DNA of 15,503 nucleotides, taken from the NCBI GenBank assembly GCA_013814015.1, contig JACCQS010000022.1, positions 1 to 15,503 on the forward strand, in the 5' to 3' direction. Each line of letters opens with the position of its first letter. Within the stretch, counting starts at the first letter, position 1. Shown one piece after another: positions 6,687 through 14,137 of the stretch. The notes under the pieces were generated by a model. The model was not told the origin of the DNA. It ran no database searches and saw only the letters and a list, made by a program, of their open reading frames with translations. Made by a program: the position numbers and the translations under genes. The DNA comes from Geodermatophilaceae bacterium. Lineage in GTDB: Bacteria; Actinomycetota; Actinomycetes; Mycobacteriales; Geodermatophilaceae.

Positions 6687-7322
6687 TCACTCCCTGGCCA
6701 GACTCAAGGCTCGGGCCGCGTCGGCGATCACTGCGACAACTGTCGTCATCGGTAGGCGCACCGAGTCGATGATCAGGTGGTAGTGCCGGGCCTCGTTCAT
6801 CCCGCACCGATAGAAGTATTTGACGTACGCCTCGCGGGCCGAATCGTTGTCCCGGAGCAATCGCTCCGCCTGCGCCTGCGTGAGCCCATGCTCGCGTTGG
6901 ATGTGTTCCAACCGGGCTTCGGCGGGGGCATCCAACCGGACGTGTAGAGCGCCGGGTACGCCTGCCAGGACCAGTGCTGCCGCCCGGCCGAGGATGACCG
7001 CTCCTGTGCCGGCGGCGATCTCGTGCAGGACCTTCTCGGTCTGCTCCCGGAAGATCCGTTCGTCGGGCACCGGGTTGTACGCGATCGGCCCCGCTCCGGC
7101 GGCGAGGTCCGGGACCAGCGCCATCGAGGAGATCAGTCGGGTGAACCCGGTGCTGACTGTTTCGTCCTTGGCCTGTGCATCGGCAAGGGAGACGCCCAGT
7201 TTCTCCGCTACCCGCATCGGTATTGCCCGATCAACGAAGGGAAGATCAAGCGCCTCGGCCACCGCAGGCCCGATCTCGCTGCCACCTGCTCCGAATGTCG
7301 CTGACAGGGTCACGACGGTCAT
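6687..7322 (-). CDS. Cytidylate kinase-like family protein
   Basis: This 211-residue protein begins MTVVTLSATFGAGGSEIGP, a P-loop variant in the place where cytidylate-kinase-like (Cytidylate_kin2) proteins have G-x-GG-x-E-I. Further landmarks are FREQTEKVLHEIA (91-103), the internal strand AVILGRAAALVL, and the lid-like segment HVRLDAPAEARLEHI followed by a YxKYFYRCGMNEARHYHLIID stretch typical of the family. By fold it is a P-loop phosphotransferase; the true substrate of this subfamily is not known to me, and CMP should not be assumed. The ATG at 7322 is set by GAGGAGG with a 7-base gap, although the frame is open upstream to 7520. The gene follows thiL after 37 bases, so the two are probably cotranscribed. 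Confidence 0.82.
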   Translation of the reverse strand: MTVVTLSATFGAGGSEIGPAVAEALDLPFVDRAIPMRVAEKLGVSLADAQAKDETVSTGFTRLISSMALVPDLAAGAGPIAYNPVPDERIFREQTEKVLHEIAAGTGAVILGRAAALVLAGVPGALHVRLDAPAEARLEHIQREHGLTQAQAERLLRDNDSAREAYVKYFYRCGMNEARHYHLIIDSVRLPMTTVVAVIADAARALSLARE

Positions 7323-7359
7323 CAGACTGCCTCCTCGTACGCGCCGCCCGGTGTGAGGC

Positions 7360-8310
7360 TCAGCCCCAGTGGGCGAATCCCGAGCCTGCCAGTTCGCGGC
7401 CCTCGTCGGGTATACCGGCCACGACAACGCCGGCTCCCTCTTCGACCCGCCCGACCACCCGCCAGGGCGCGGGAAGGTCGACGTCCGGCGGGAAGCAGGC
7501 CAGCAGGGCGTGATCGTCACCCCCGGTGAAGATCCACGTCAGGGGGTCCACGTTCATTGCCCTACCGACATCGCGCAGGACATCCGGGACCGCAAACGCC
7601 GTCACGTCCAGAACGATCCTGGCAGCACTGGCGTCGGCCAAGGTGCCGGCGTCGCGAAGCAGGCCGTCGCTCACGTCGCACATGGCGCTGGCGCCGAGCA
7701 CTGCGGCTTGTGGGCCCGCCAGATAGGGCACCTCGGGACGCCGGTAGGCCGCCACGACCGACCCCGGAGAACGGAACCCTCGACCGAGGACCGCCAGTCC
7801 GGCTGCCGCGTACCCGAGTCGCCCGGCGATGGCGACCCGATGCCCGGGGCGGGCCCCGTCCCGTGTCACCGGCCGGGCACCCTTCATGTCGCCGAGTGCA
7901 GTCACCGCGATGACCAGGGTCTGGCTCTCGACGACGTCTCCGCCGATCACCGCAGCCCCGAACGGCTGACATTCTTCGCGCAACCCCTCGTACAGGTCAT
8001 CCACCCAGGCGATCGGCAGCCCGCCGGGCATGGCCAGACCGACCAGCAGGCCGGTCGGCACGGCGCCCATCGCGGCGATGTCGGCGAGATTCGCAGCCGC
8101 CGCTCGGTGTCCGATGTCTGTGGGGCCAGCCCAGTCCCGGCGGAAATGGTGGCCATCGACCAACAGGTCGGTGCCGGCGACGAGCAACCCGCCGGCCAGG
8201 CTCAGCACTGCGGCGTCGTCGCCTGGTCCGACGACCGACGTGTGCGCCAATCCGGACCGGGCGATCACCCGTTCGACGACGCCGAACTCGCCCAGTTCGC
8301 TGACTGTGAT
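7360..8310 (-). CDS. thiL: Thiamine-monophosphate kinase with apparent ATC start
   Basis: ThiL phosphorylates thiamine monophosphate with ATP to give the cofactor thiamine diphosphate. From the inferred start the protein has 316 residues. It reads (I)TVSELGEFG, VGPGDDAAV (27-35, ATP/Mg), DGHHFRRDW (52-60), AAANLADIAAMGAVPTGLLV, GGDVVESQTLVIAVTALGD, CDVSDGLLRDAG and GGDDHALLA. All are ThiL/PurM-fold landmarks. The first ATG/GTG/TTG in frame is the GTG at 8268, but starting there would lose the conserved TVxELGEFG block. An in-frame TAG sits at about 8332-8334, and no standard start lies between it and 8268. AAAGGAGG ends 5 bases before an ATC at 8310, which aligns with the Met of relatives (MxxTVGELGEFG in Streptomyces). 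I therefore call ATC as the start. A base-call error or a mutated start are the alternatives. Confidence 0.93.
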   Translation of the reverse strand: MTVSELGEFGVVERVIARSGLAHTSVVGPGDDAAVLSLAGGLLVAGTDLLVDGHHFRRDWAGPTDIGHRAAAANLADIAAMGAVPTGLLVGLAMPGGLPIAWVDDLYEGLREECQPFGAAVIGGDVVESQTLVIAVTALGDMKGARPVTRDGARPGHRVAIAGRLGYAAAGLAVLGRGFRSPGSVVAAYRRPEVPYLAGPQAAVLGASAMCDVSDGLLRDAGTLADASAARIVLDVTAFAVPDVLRDVGRAMNVDPLTWIFTGGDDHALLACFPPDVDLPAPWRVVGRVEEGAGVVVAGIPDEGRELAGSGFAHWG

Positions 8311-8323
8311 GACTGCCTCCTTT
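8308..8323 (-). promoter_or_regulatory. Strong Shine-Dalgarno before the ATC start of thiL
   Basis: On the minus strand AAAGGAGG (8323-8316) is a near-perfect match to the anti-Shine-Dalgarno. It is followed by CAGTC and then ATC ACA GTC AGC GAA CTG. The next gene in the operon has the same ten bases, GGAGGCAGTC, before its own ATG ACC GTC. Five bases is a workable spacing, so the site points to initiation at the ATC rather than at the GTG 42 bases downstream. Confidence 0.7.
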
Positions 8324-8516
8324 CCTGCGCACTACCGGCGCCAGACAGTACGGCCTGGCCCGCGTCGCTGTCAGGGGCCGGCCCGCGCGCCATGCCGCAC
8401 CAGGGCTGGGCGACGAGTGAGCCGCCGACCGGGTAGGTTCTCCCGAACTAGACGAACACCGATCCGGTACGGACAACCAGCACTTGTCATCCAGCCCTCG
8501 ACGAGGAGGTCTACGC
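8311..8516. promoter_or_regulatory. Divergent intergenic region thiL / Lrp-type RAM gene
   Basis: Two genes face away from each other here, so promoters for both should lie in these 206 bases. A 10-bp palindrome GGGCCGGCCC is at 8375-8384. In GC-rich DNA this is weak evidence for an operator. GAGGAGG (8503-8509) is the ribosome site of the downstream RAM gene. I find no convincing -35/-10 pair and no TPP riboswitch signature upstream of thiL. Confidence 0.35.
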
Positions 8517-8750
8517 GTGGTCCACGCCTACATATTGATCCAGACCGAGGTTGGCAAGGCTGCGGCGGTGGCTCGAGCCGTCGCCGAACTCGATGGCGTC
8601 ACGACCGCGGAGGACGTGACCGGTCCCTACGACGTGATCGTTCGGGCTGAAGCGCGCAACGTCGACGAACTCGGAAAGCTCGTGGTCGCCAAGGTGCAGG
8701 GCGTCGACGGGATCACCCGCACGTTGACCTGCCCCGTCGTCAACCTCTAG
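8517..8750 (+). CDS. Stand-alone Lrp/AsnC ligand-binding (RAM) domain protein
   Basis: The protein has 77 residues and reads VVHAYILIQTEVGKAAAVARA, then GPYDVIVRAEARNVDELGKLVV, and ends TRTLTCPVVNL. This is the alpha/beta RAM domain of Lrp/AsnC regulators without the N-terminal helix-turn-helix. Such single-domain proteins form dimers or higher rings that bind amino acids or other small ligands; they do not bind DNA by themselves. The GTG at 8517 is chosen because GAGGAGG is 7 bases upstream; an earlier in-frame ATG at 8484 would precede that site. It lies next to thiL (divergent) and before the DUF3515 gene, an arrangement I believe recurs in actinobacteria, though I cannot check it here. 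Its ligand is unknown. Confidence 0.88.
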   Translation: MVHAYILIQTEVGKAAAVARAVAELDGVTTAEDVTGPYDVIVRAEARNVDELGKLVVAKVQGVDGITRTLTCPVVNL

Positions 8751-8825
8751 GTCGCTCAACTGGCCGGCGAGGACCCTCAGTCAGCCCGGCCAGGAAGCGG
8801 GTCGTCTTCGCCTGACCGCTCGCAG

Positions 8826-9353
8826 TTGCGGCGAGCGGCGCTGCTGGCCACTGCGGTGACCGTCCCCGTCGTGGTGGCGCTGTTGGTCATCATCCAGTTC
8901 TCGTTGCGAGACGTCCGCGATCTGGCCCCGTTGCCCTCCCTCGGTCAACGAACGCTGCCGGTCCTTGATGTCGATACTCCGGCGGTCACGCCGGAGGTCG
9001 AGGCCGCCTGTACGTCGCTGATCACAACGCTGCCACTGCGCCTCGACGGCCGCCCGTCGCGCCCGGTTCGCTCGACCCTTCCGACCGGCTATGCGTGGGG
9101 CGAAGATCCGACGGTCCTGCGCTGCGGTGTTCCACGCCCGCCGGCCTACCTGATCGGCGTGAGCACGTTGGCGATCAGCGAGGTCGAGTGGTTCTTCCAG
9201 ACCGCCACGTCCGGAACCACCTACACCGCCGTCGACCGGGGCATCTACATCGAGGTCTCCGTACCGTCCTCCGCCGACGGTGGCGCCGCCCTCGCGGTCC
9301 TGGGCCCGCTCATCGTGACGGCCTTTCCCTACGTGGCTCCCACCCCGGGATGA
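8826..9353 (+). CDS. DUF3515 family membrane-anchored protein
   Basis: This 175-residue reading begins at a TTG. An Arg pair precedes one hydrophobic helix (AALLATAVTVPVVVALLVII), after which the chain would lie outside the cytoplasm. The outer part holds two family-type cysteines, in EAACTSLITTLP and in VLRCGVPRP, spaced so that a disulfide is possible, and PPAYLIG, EVEWFFQTA and YIEVSVPSS. DUF3515 has no assigned activity; the mycobacterial counterpart sits next to ddl, as here. The start is uncertain: the TTG has no ribosome site, and the frame is open back to the TAG of the RAM gene with no ATG or GTG. A CTG at 8760 would give a 22-residue cytoplasmic tail. The protein ends 22 bases from the convergent ddl stop. 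Confidence 0.82.
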   Translation: MRRAALLATAVTVPVVVALLVIIQFSLRDVRDLAPLPSLGQRTLPVLDVDTPAVTPEVEAACTSLITTLPLRLDGRPSRPVRSTLPTGYAWGEDPTVLRCGVPRPPAYLIGVSTLAISEVEWFFQTATSGTTYTAVDRGIYIEVSVPSSADGGAALAVLGPLIVTAFPYVAPTPG

Positions 9354-9375
9354 GATGCCCGGCTCGGCAGCTGGA

Positions 9376-10479
9376 TCAGTCGGCGAGGGCGGAGCGGATC
9401 AGCCTGTCGACCAAGTCGGCGTACGGGACACCGCTGGCCTCCCACATTCGCGGATACATGGAGATCGGCGTGAACCCTGGCATGGTGTTGACCTCGTTGA
9501 TGACCACATCTCCCGCCTCGGCCACGAAGAAGTCGACCCGAGCCAGGCCCCGACCGTCGAGAGCGCGGAACGCTCGTACGGCGTAATCCTGGATCTGTGC
9601 GGTGATCTCCTCAGGCAGATCGGCGGGGATGTCGAACTCGCAGGCGTCGTCGATGTACTTCGCCTCGAAGTCGTACCAGTCATGCCCGTGCAGGACCCGG
9701 ATCTCGGCCGGGACACTGGCTCGGATCTCGACGGCCTCCCCTGGCCCCGTCGTCTCCGCGAGGATCCCGCATTCGATCTCCCTGCCTGGGACGCCGGCTT
9801 CGACGAGCACCTTGGCGTCAACGGCTCGCGCCGTTGCGACGGCCTCCGGCAGTTCGGACCAGTCGGAGATCTTCGTGATACCGATGCTGGAGCCCGCGCG
9901 GGCTGGCTTGACAAAGGCGGGCAACGAGATCCCAGAGCGCTGGTCGGCATCGAGTTCGGCACTGTCCCCCCGACGGAGCACGAGGTAGTTCCCGACCGGA
10001 AGTCCAACTGCGGCAAGCAGTTTCTTGGTGAACTCCTTGTCCATAGCGGCCGCGCTGGCGAAGACACCGGCCCCGACGTACGGGATGCCGACGATCTCGA
10101 ACAGGCCCTGGATGGTGCCGTCCTCCCCTTGCTCGCCATGCAGAACGGGAAAGACGACGTCCACCTGAGCCAGCTGGCTGACTCCCGCGGCGGCGCCGTC
10201 GAAGATCCTCAGTCCGCGCTGGGCGGGATCGTTGCTCAGGGCTACGGCCTGACCGGCGGTGACCTCCGGCAGTTCCCCGCCGTGGATCTGCAGGGCTTCG
10301 GGGTCGTCGGGCAGCAGGAGCCAACGACCGTCTCGCGCTATGCCGACCGCTAGGACGTCGTAGGCCTCGCGATCGATGGCGCCGAGGATGCTTCCGGCGG
10401 AGATACAGGAGATCGCGTGTTCGGGACTGCGCCCTCCGAAGACCACAGCTACGCGGGTCTTCCCCGGCCTCCCCGACAT
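9376..10479 (-). CDS. ddl: D-alanine--D-alanine ligase
   Basis: Ddl joins two D-alanines with ATP for the peptidoglycan stem peptide. The protein has 367 residues, usual for actinobacteria. It shows the N-terminal VAVVFGGRSPEHAIS (10-24), HGEQGEDGTIQG (114-125), GIPYVGAG, MDKEFTKKLL, the ATP-grasp strand FVKPARAGSSIG (189-200), and the metal site INEVNTMPGFTPISMYP (327-343). The omega-loop region reads WYDFEAKY, with Tyr269 in the position that favours D-Ala over D-lactate, so a normal vancomycin-sensitive type is expected. AAGG lies nine bases before the ATG as a modest ribosome site. It is separated from the other minus-strand genes by a truncated DUF222 relic, so it probably uses its own promoter; a minus-strand TATAGC at 10532-10537 is a candidate -10. 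Confidence 0.97.
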   Translation of the reverse strand: MSGRPGKTRVAVVFGGRSPEHAISCISAGSILGAIDREAYDVLAVGIARDGRWLLLPDDPEALQIHGGELPEVTAGQAVALSNDPAQRGLRIFDGAAAGVSQLAQVDVVFPVLHGEQGEDGTIQGLFEIVGIPYVGAGVFASAAAMDKEFTKKLLAAVGLPVGNYLVLRRGDSAELDADQRSGISLPAFVKPARAGSSIGITKISDWSELPEAVATARAVDAKVLVEAGVPGREIECGILAETTGPGEAVEIRASVPAEIRVLHGHDWYDFEAKYIDDACEFDIPADLPEEITAQIQDYAVRAFRALDGRGLARVDFFVAEAGDVVINEVNTMPGFTPISMYPRMWEASGVPYADLVDRLIRSALAD

Positions 10480-10639
10480 GCGCGCGACCTTAGCGGCAGA
10501 GGCGCTGCATCGAGCCAGCAGTGACCGGACCGCTATACCTCATTCGCCTCCGACGCATGTTGCGGAAGTGACCACAGTTACTGCGCTGCAGCGTATCTGG
10601 GCATCCAGACATGTCGGAGGGTCGGTCGAGTGTCAGCAT
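10480..10639. promoter_or_regulatory. Intergenic region between ddl and the DUF222 relic
   Basis: This 160-base gap holds a minus-strand TATAGC (10537-10532), a possible ddl -10 without a clear -35. It also holds a 10-bp palindrome CGCTGCAGCG (10584-10593) and a small hairpin, TCTGG/CCAGA around GCAT (10596-10609). GGAGGG at 10616-10621 is a good ribosome site for a GTG at 10630 that is out of frame with the DUF222 reading. Whether any of these function is not decidable from sequence. Confidence 0.3.
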
Positions 10640-11197
10640 ATGAGTTCGTTGCTGGCTTCGTCGGGACCGTCGGTCCTCGACCGGGCCGGCGCGGTCCTGA
10701 CCGAGGCCTGCGGTCAGCGGTTGTGGGCCCAATCCGACATCGAGATCGCGGACCGGGTCGAGGCCGCCCTGCGGGTCCGCGCGCAGGCCGATGCGGTGTT
10801 GCTGGGCACGGTCGGTGAGGTCGAGGCCCGGGGGCTGGCCCGGGCGCGGGGTGCGTCCTCGACCCGGGCCTGGCTGCACGGAGCTCACCAACTCGACCCG
10901 GCGCAGGCCTCGATGCTGGTCCGTACCGCGAGGTCCCTGCGAGCGGGTTTCCAGGAGACCGGGCTGGCCCTGGCCGCCGGCGAGGTGAACCTCGGCCAGG
11001 TGCGGGTGATCATCCGCTCGGTCACCGATCTCCCCGGCGACCTCGACCCGGGGCTGGCCGCCGCCGCGGAGACACTGATGATCGGGCACCGCCAGACCTT
11101 CGACCCGATGACCCTGGCCCTGATCGGTCGGCGGCTGGCCGAACTCGTCGACCCCGAGGGGGTACCAGAGCGCCCTCGGCGGCCGAAAGATGCCTAG
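10640..11197 (+). pseudogene. Truncated 13E12-type DUF222 protein (HNH half missing)
   Basis: The 185-residue reading contains the N-terminal DUF222 block: SVLDRAGAVLTEACGQRLW, IEIADRVEAALRVRAQADAVL, LARARGASSTRAWLHGAHQLD, the helical AGEVNLGQVRVIIRSV, and LALIGRRLAELVDPEG. Full members of this 13E12 family are usually some 400 residues or more and end in an HNH nuclease domain. Here homology stops just after LVDPEG and the frame ends 10 codons later; no HNH motif is found before the convergent gene. The 5' end also looks disturbed. The ATG at 10640 lacks a ribosome site, while a GTG at 10630 has GGAGGG eight bases upstream but reads in another frame. The copy is on the opposite strand to its neighbours and splits ddl from the gpsA cluster, as expected of a mobile or recombination-prone repeat family. 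A short expressed protein cannot be excluded. Confidence 0.8.
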
Positions 11198-11233
11198 GAC
11201 ATTCGCAACTACGCAAGGCCTCTGGAGACCTGC

Positions 11234-12373
11234 CTAAGCGGTAATCGCGCGCAGGGCGGTCGTCACGTCCTGTACCAGGTCGACGGTGTCCTCGCATCCG
11301 CAGGAGATGCGTACGAAGCCTTCGGCCACCGAATCCCCGCCGAACTGAGCCCGACGATCCACGGTCGTGTGCAGCCCGCCGAAGCTGGTCGCCGCGGTGA
11401 GTAAGTCCGATGCCGCAATCAGCCGCGCAACCGCATCGGCTGAGGGGAGGATCGCCGAGACGACGCCCATCGGGCGCAACATCTGCCGGCTCGCGATCGG
11501 GTAGGACGGATCGTCGGTCCGCCACGGCCAGCGCACGTTCGAGACCTGAGGTGCGCCGGCCAACAACTCGGCCACAGCAGCAGCGTTCTCGGCCTGACGG
11601 GCCAGCCGCAGGTCCAACGTGCCGATACTGCGGGAGGCCAGCCAGGTTTCGAATGGGCCGGGAATCGCCCCGGTGTGGTCCCGCCAGCCCTTGAGACTCG
11701 CGAACAGTCCGTCGTCGAGCACCGAGACGTGACCCATCAGCAGATCGCTGTGGCCGGATAGTGCCTTGGTGTCACTGGCCACCACGATGTCCGCGCCGAG
11801 TTCCAGTGGCCGCTGCCCGAGCGGCGTTGCGGTGGTGTTGTCCACGGCCAGCAGCGCACCCTGCTGGTGAGCCAGCTCAGCGACGACAGGGATGTCACAA
11901 ACGTCCAGCCCGGGGTTGCTCGGTGTTTCCACCAGAATCAGCTTGGCTCCGGCAAAGTCACCGGCGCGAAGTCGCTCTTCGACGACATCCGTTCCGACCA
12001 TTGCGATCTCGACACCGAACCGCCGGAGGTGGGCATCGGCCAGCGAGCGGCCGGTGAAGTAACCGTTGGCCGGTATCACCAACTTCTGACCGGCAGACAG
12101 ACAGCCGAAAAAGACCGCCGACAGCGCCGCCATCCCCGATGCGAAGGCAAGAGTGCGTCCTGCGTCCAGGCCGCCGACTGAGGACTCGAACTCCCGAAGT
12201 GTCGGGTTGTCGTACCGGGCGTACACGTCCGCCCCGTCGGCGCCCGGCTCAACGTCGGCGAGATGGAAGGGTGCGGCGAAGACCGGACCGTTGTGCATCG
12301 GCATGCCCGAGACCGGGAGGGTACTGCCCGCCCGGATGACCCTGGTGCCGTCCCCGTGGGAGTTCGTGCTCAT
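11234..12373 (-). CDS. Cys/Met metabolism PLP-dependent enzyme, cystathionine gamma-lyase-like
   Basis: The protein has 379 residues with the fold-type I features of the Cys/Met family. YARYDNPT (51-58) gives the Tyr/Arg that hold PLP phosphate from the neighbouring subunit, FASGMAAL (77-84) is the phosphate-binding loop, and VDNTTATP contains Asp178 for the pyridine nitrogen. VASDTKALSGHSDLLMG carries the Schiff-base Lys203. Members act on cysteine, cystathionine, homoserine esters or methionine in the cytoplasm. The C-terminal substrate region reads SFGGLHTTVDRRAQFGGD rather than the common SLGGxESL form, so the exact reaction should be left open; cystathionine gamma-lyase is the usual label. 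The ATG is 7 bases past the gpsA stop, with GAGG overlapping that stop, so it is in the plsC-gpsA operon. Confidence 0.87.
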   Translation of the reverse strand: MSTNSHGDGTRVIRAGSTLPVSGMPMHNGPVFAAPFHLADVEPGADGADVYARYDNPTLREFESSVGGLDAGRTLAFASGMAALSAVFFGCLSAGQKLVIPANGYFTGRSLADAHLRRFGVEIAMVGTDVVEERLRAGDFAGAKLILVETPSNPGLDVCDIPVVAELAHQQGALLAVDNTTATPLGQRPLELGADIVVASDTKALSGHSDLLMGHVSVLDDGLFASLKGWRDHTGAIPGPFETWLASRSIGTLDLRLARQAENAAAVAELLAGAPQVSNVRWPWRTDDPSYPIASRQMLRPMGVVSAILPSADAVARLIAASDLLTAATSFGGLHTTVDRRAQFGGDSVAEGFVRISCGCEDTVDLVQDVTTALRAITA

Positions 12374-12380
12374 CGCAACC

Positions 12381-13385
12381 TCATTCGGCTTTGGCCTGTC
12401 GCGCCATCATCGCTCGTACGATCGATGCAGCCGAGGCGCCCTCGTGGCAGATCTGGACGACGGCCGCGGTGATCGGCATGTCGACGCCGGCACGATGCCC
12501 GAGGTCCAGCACCGACCGGCAGGTCTTCACCCCTTCGGCGATCTGCTTGGTCTCCTCGAGAACCTGCGCCAGCGTCTGTCCCCTACCTAGCCGCTCACCG
12601 AAGGTCCGGTTCCGGGACAACGGCGAGGAGCAGGTTGCCACCAGATCGCCGAGTCCGGCCAGCCCGGCGAAGGTTGCTGGTTCGGCCCCCAAGCAGACCC
12701 CGAGCCGGGCCATCTCGGCCAATCCTCGGGTGATCAGGCTGGCCCGGGTGTTGTCCCCGAAACCCATTCCACCGGCGATTCCCACCGCCAGGGCGATCAC
12801 GTTCTTGATCGCACCGCCCAGTTCACATCCGACGACATCGGGATTGGTGTAGGGCCGCAGATACGGCGTCCGGCATGCCTGTTGGACCAATACCGCGCGG
12901 TCCTGATCAGAACAGGCGACCACGGTCGCCGAGGGTTGCTCCTGGGCGATCTCATGCGCGAGGTTCGGCCCGGTGACGACCGCGACCTGTCGGGCGGGGA
13001 GATCCGCGACCTCCGCGATCACTTCGCTCATCCGCTTCGCCGTCCCGAGCTCGATTCCCTTCATCAGACTGACGAAGGTGGCATCGCGCGGAAGATGAGG
13101 CTGCCAGGACACCAGGTTGTCGCGCAGCGTCTGCGACGGTACGGCGATGACCACGAGCTCGGCCCCGGACAGCGCCTCGCGGACATCGGAGGTGGCGTGC
13201 ACGCTTTCGGGTAGACGCAGCCCCGGCAGATAGTCCGGATTCACCCGCTGCTCCTGGATCGTCGTGGCAAGTTCTGCCCGCCGAGCCCAGAGCATCACCT
13301 CAGCTCCCGCGTCGGCGACGACCTTGCTGAACGCTGTGCCCCAGCTTCCCGCGGACAGCACGGCAATCCGGCGACTGGCACTCAT
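12381..13385 (-). CDS. gpsA: Glycerol-3-phosphate dehydrogenase [NAD(P)+]
   Basis: GpsA reduces dihydroxyacetone phosphate to sn-glycerol 3-phosphate, the backbone for phospholipids, in the cytoplasm. The 334-residue protein has the Rossmann start IAVLSAGSWGTAFS, the strand VVIAVPSQTLRDNL, VSLMKGIELGT with Lys109, VVTGPNLAHEIA, the catalytic GCELGGAIKNVIALAVG with Lys194, and LAGLGDLVATCSSPLSRN. All are GpsA signatures. The first Gly of the usual GAGSWG is Ser here; I recall this variant in some actinobacterial homologues, so it is unlikely to kill the enzyme. Its ATG overlaps the stop of the acyltransferase gene by 4 bases (ATGA), so the two consecutive steps of lipid precursor supply are translationally coupled. 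Confidence 0.97.
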   Translation of the reverse strand: MSASRRIAVLSAGSWGTAFSKVVADAGAEVMLWARRAELATTIQEQRVNPDYLPGLRLPESVHATSDVREALSGAELVVIAVPSQTLRDNLVSWQPHLPRDATFVSLMKGIELGTAKRMSEVIAEVADLPARQVAVVTGPNLAHEIAQEQPSATVVACSDQDRAVLVQQACRTPYLRPYTNPDVVGCELGGAIKNVIALAVGIAGGMGFGDNTRASLITRGLAEMARLGVCLGAEPATFAGLAGLGDLVATCSSPLSRNRTFGERLGRGQTLAQVLEETKQIAEGVKTCRSVLDLGHRAGVDMPITAAVVQICHEGASAASIVRAMMARQAKAE

Positions 13386-14137
13386 TCGTCGGCTCCGGTC
13401 CTGGCATCCCGGTAGAAATCCGCCGGTGGCGGCTCCTGGCGGATCTCGGCCAACTGGTGGCGCACGCTGACCATGATCTTGTCGGTGATCTCCTGCAACA
13501 GTTCCCCGGTGACCGGTCGGCCCCGGTAGGCGGAGAGATCAACCGCATTCCCGACATTGGAGATCGTCTGATTTCGGGGAAACACCGACCACTTCTTGGT
13601 GGAATAGTCGTGAGTCAGTTGCGGACCCCACTGCCCCACGGGGATGACCGGCGCATCAACAGAGAGAACCAACCTGGCGACTCCGTTCCTTGCGACCATC
13701 GGCCACCAATCCGGATCGCGGGTGACCGTGCCTTCGGGATAGATGCAGACCACCTCTCCCCGCTCCAGGGCCGCCTCAGCCGCGCGCAGGGAGTCTGGCG
13801 CCGCACTCGTCGCACGATAGACCGGGATCTGGCCGGCGCTGCGCAGGATGACACCGAAGACGCCGCGGTAGAGCGTGTTCTTGGCCAGGAACTGCGGAAT
13901 CCGCCCCGCGTCCCAGACGCCCCGAGCGAAGGAGACCGGGTCTGCGATGGAGATGTGATTGGCCACGATGATCACCGGCCCGGAGGCCGGAATTCGCTCA
14001 CCGTGCCAGACCTCACGCCGAAAGAGGAGGTCGGCCATGGGATGAAAGATGATGACCATCAGCCGAAGGCCCCAGCTGATGTGTCCCCGACTGCGCCGGC
14101 CACGTGGGACGACCATCGACTCGTCCCGGGCGCTCAT
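13382..14137 (-). CDS. PlsC-type lysophospholipid/1-acyl-glycerol-3-phosphate acyltransferase
   Basis: The protein has 251 residues. The acyltransferase block starts with NHISIAD (60-66), the HX4D catalytic motif with His61 and Asp66. It continues through FLAKNTLYRGVFGVILRSAGQIPVYR and the glycerophosphate-binding IYPEGTV (132-138), and ends with VIPVGQWGP. The early hydrophobic stretch LRLMVIIFHPMADLLF suggests a membrane-contacting helix. Such enzymes acylate lysophosphatidate or related acceptors at the cytoplasmic membrane. It is transcribed just before gpsA, whose product makes the glycerol phosphate backbone, which supports a role in phospholipid synthesis. The start at 14137 has no ribosome site; an internal ATG at 14116 (MVVPRG) is nearly as plausible. 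The first gene of its operon, it begins only 12 bases from the divergent cofC. Confidence 0.9.
   Translation of the reverse strand: MSARDESMVVPRGRRSRGHISWGLRLMVIIFHPMADLLFRREVWHGERIPASGPVIIVANHISIADPVSFARGVWDAGRIPQFLAKNTLYRGVFGVILRSAGQIPVYRATSAAPDSLRAAEAALERGEVVCIYPEGTVTRDPDWWPMVARNGVARLVLSVDAPVIPVGQWGPQLTHDYSTKKWSVFPRNQTISNVGNAVDLSAYRGRPVTGELLQEITDKIMVSVRHQLAEIRQEPPPADFYRDARTGADE

Noticed and set aside
7323..7520. N-terminal extension of the kinase gene
   Set aside because: It would overlap the end of thiL and lacks family similarity; GAGGAGG sets the ATG at 7322.
10488..11241. Target-site duplication flanking the DUF222 relic
   Set aside because: CCTTAGCGGC on the left and CCTAAGCGGT on the right agree at 8 of 10 bases, too short and inexact to claim.
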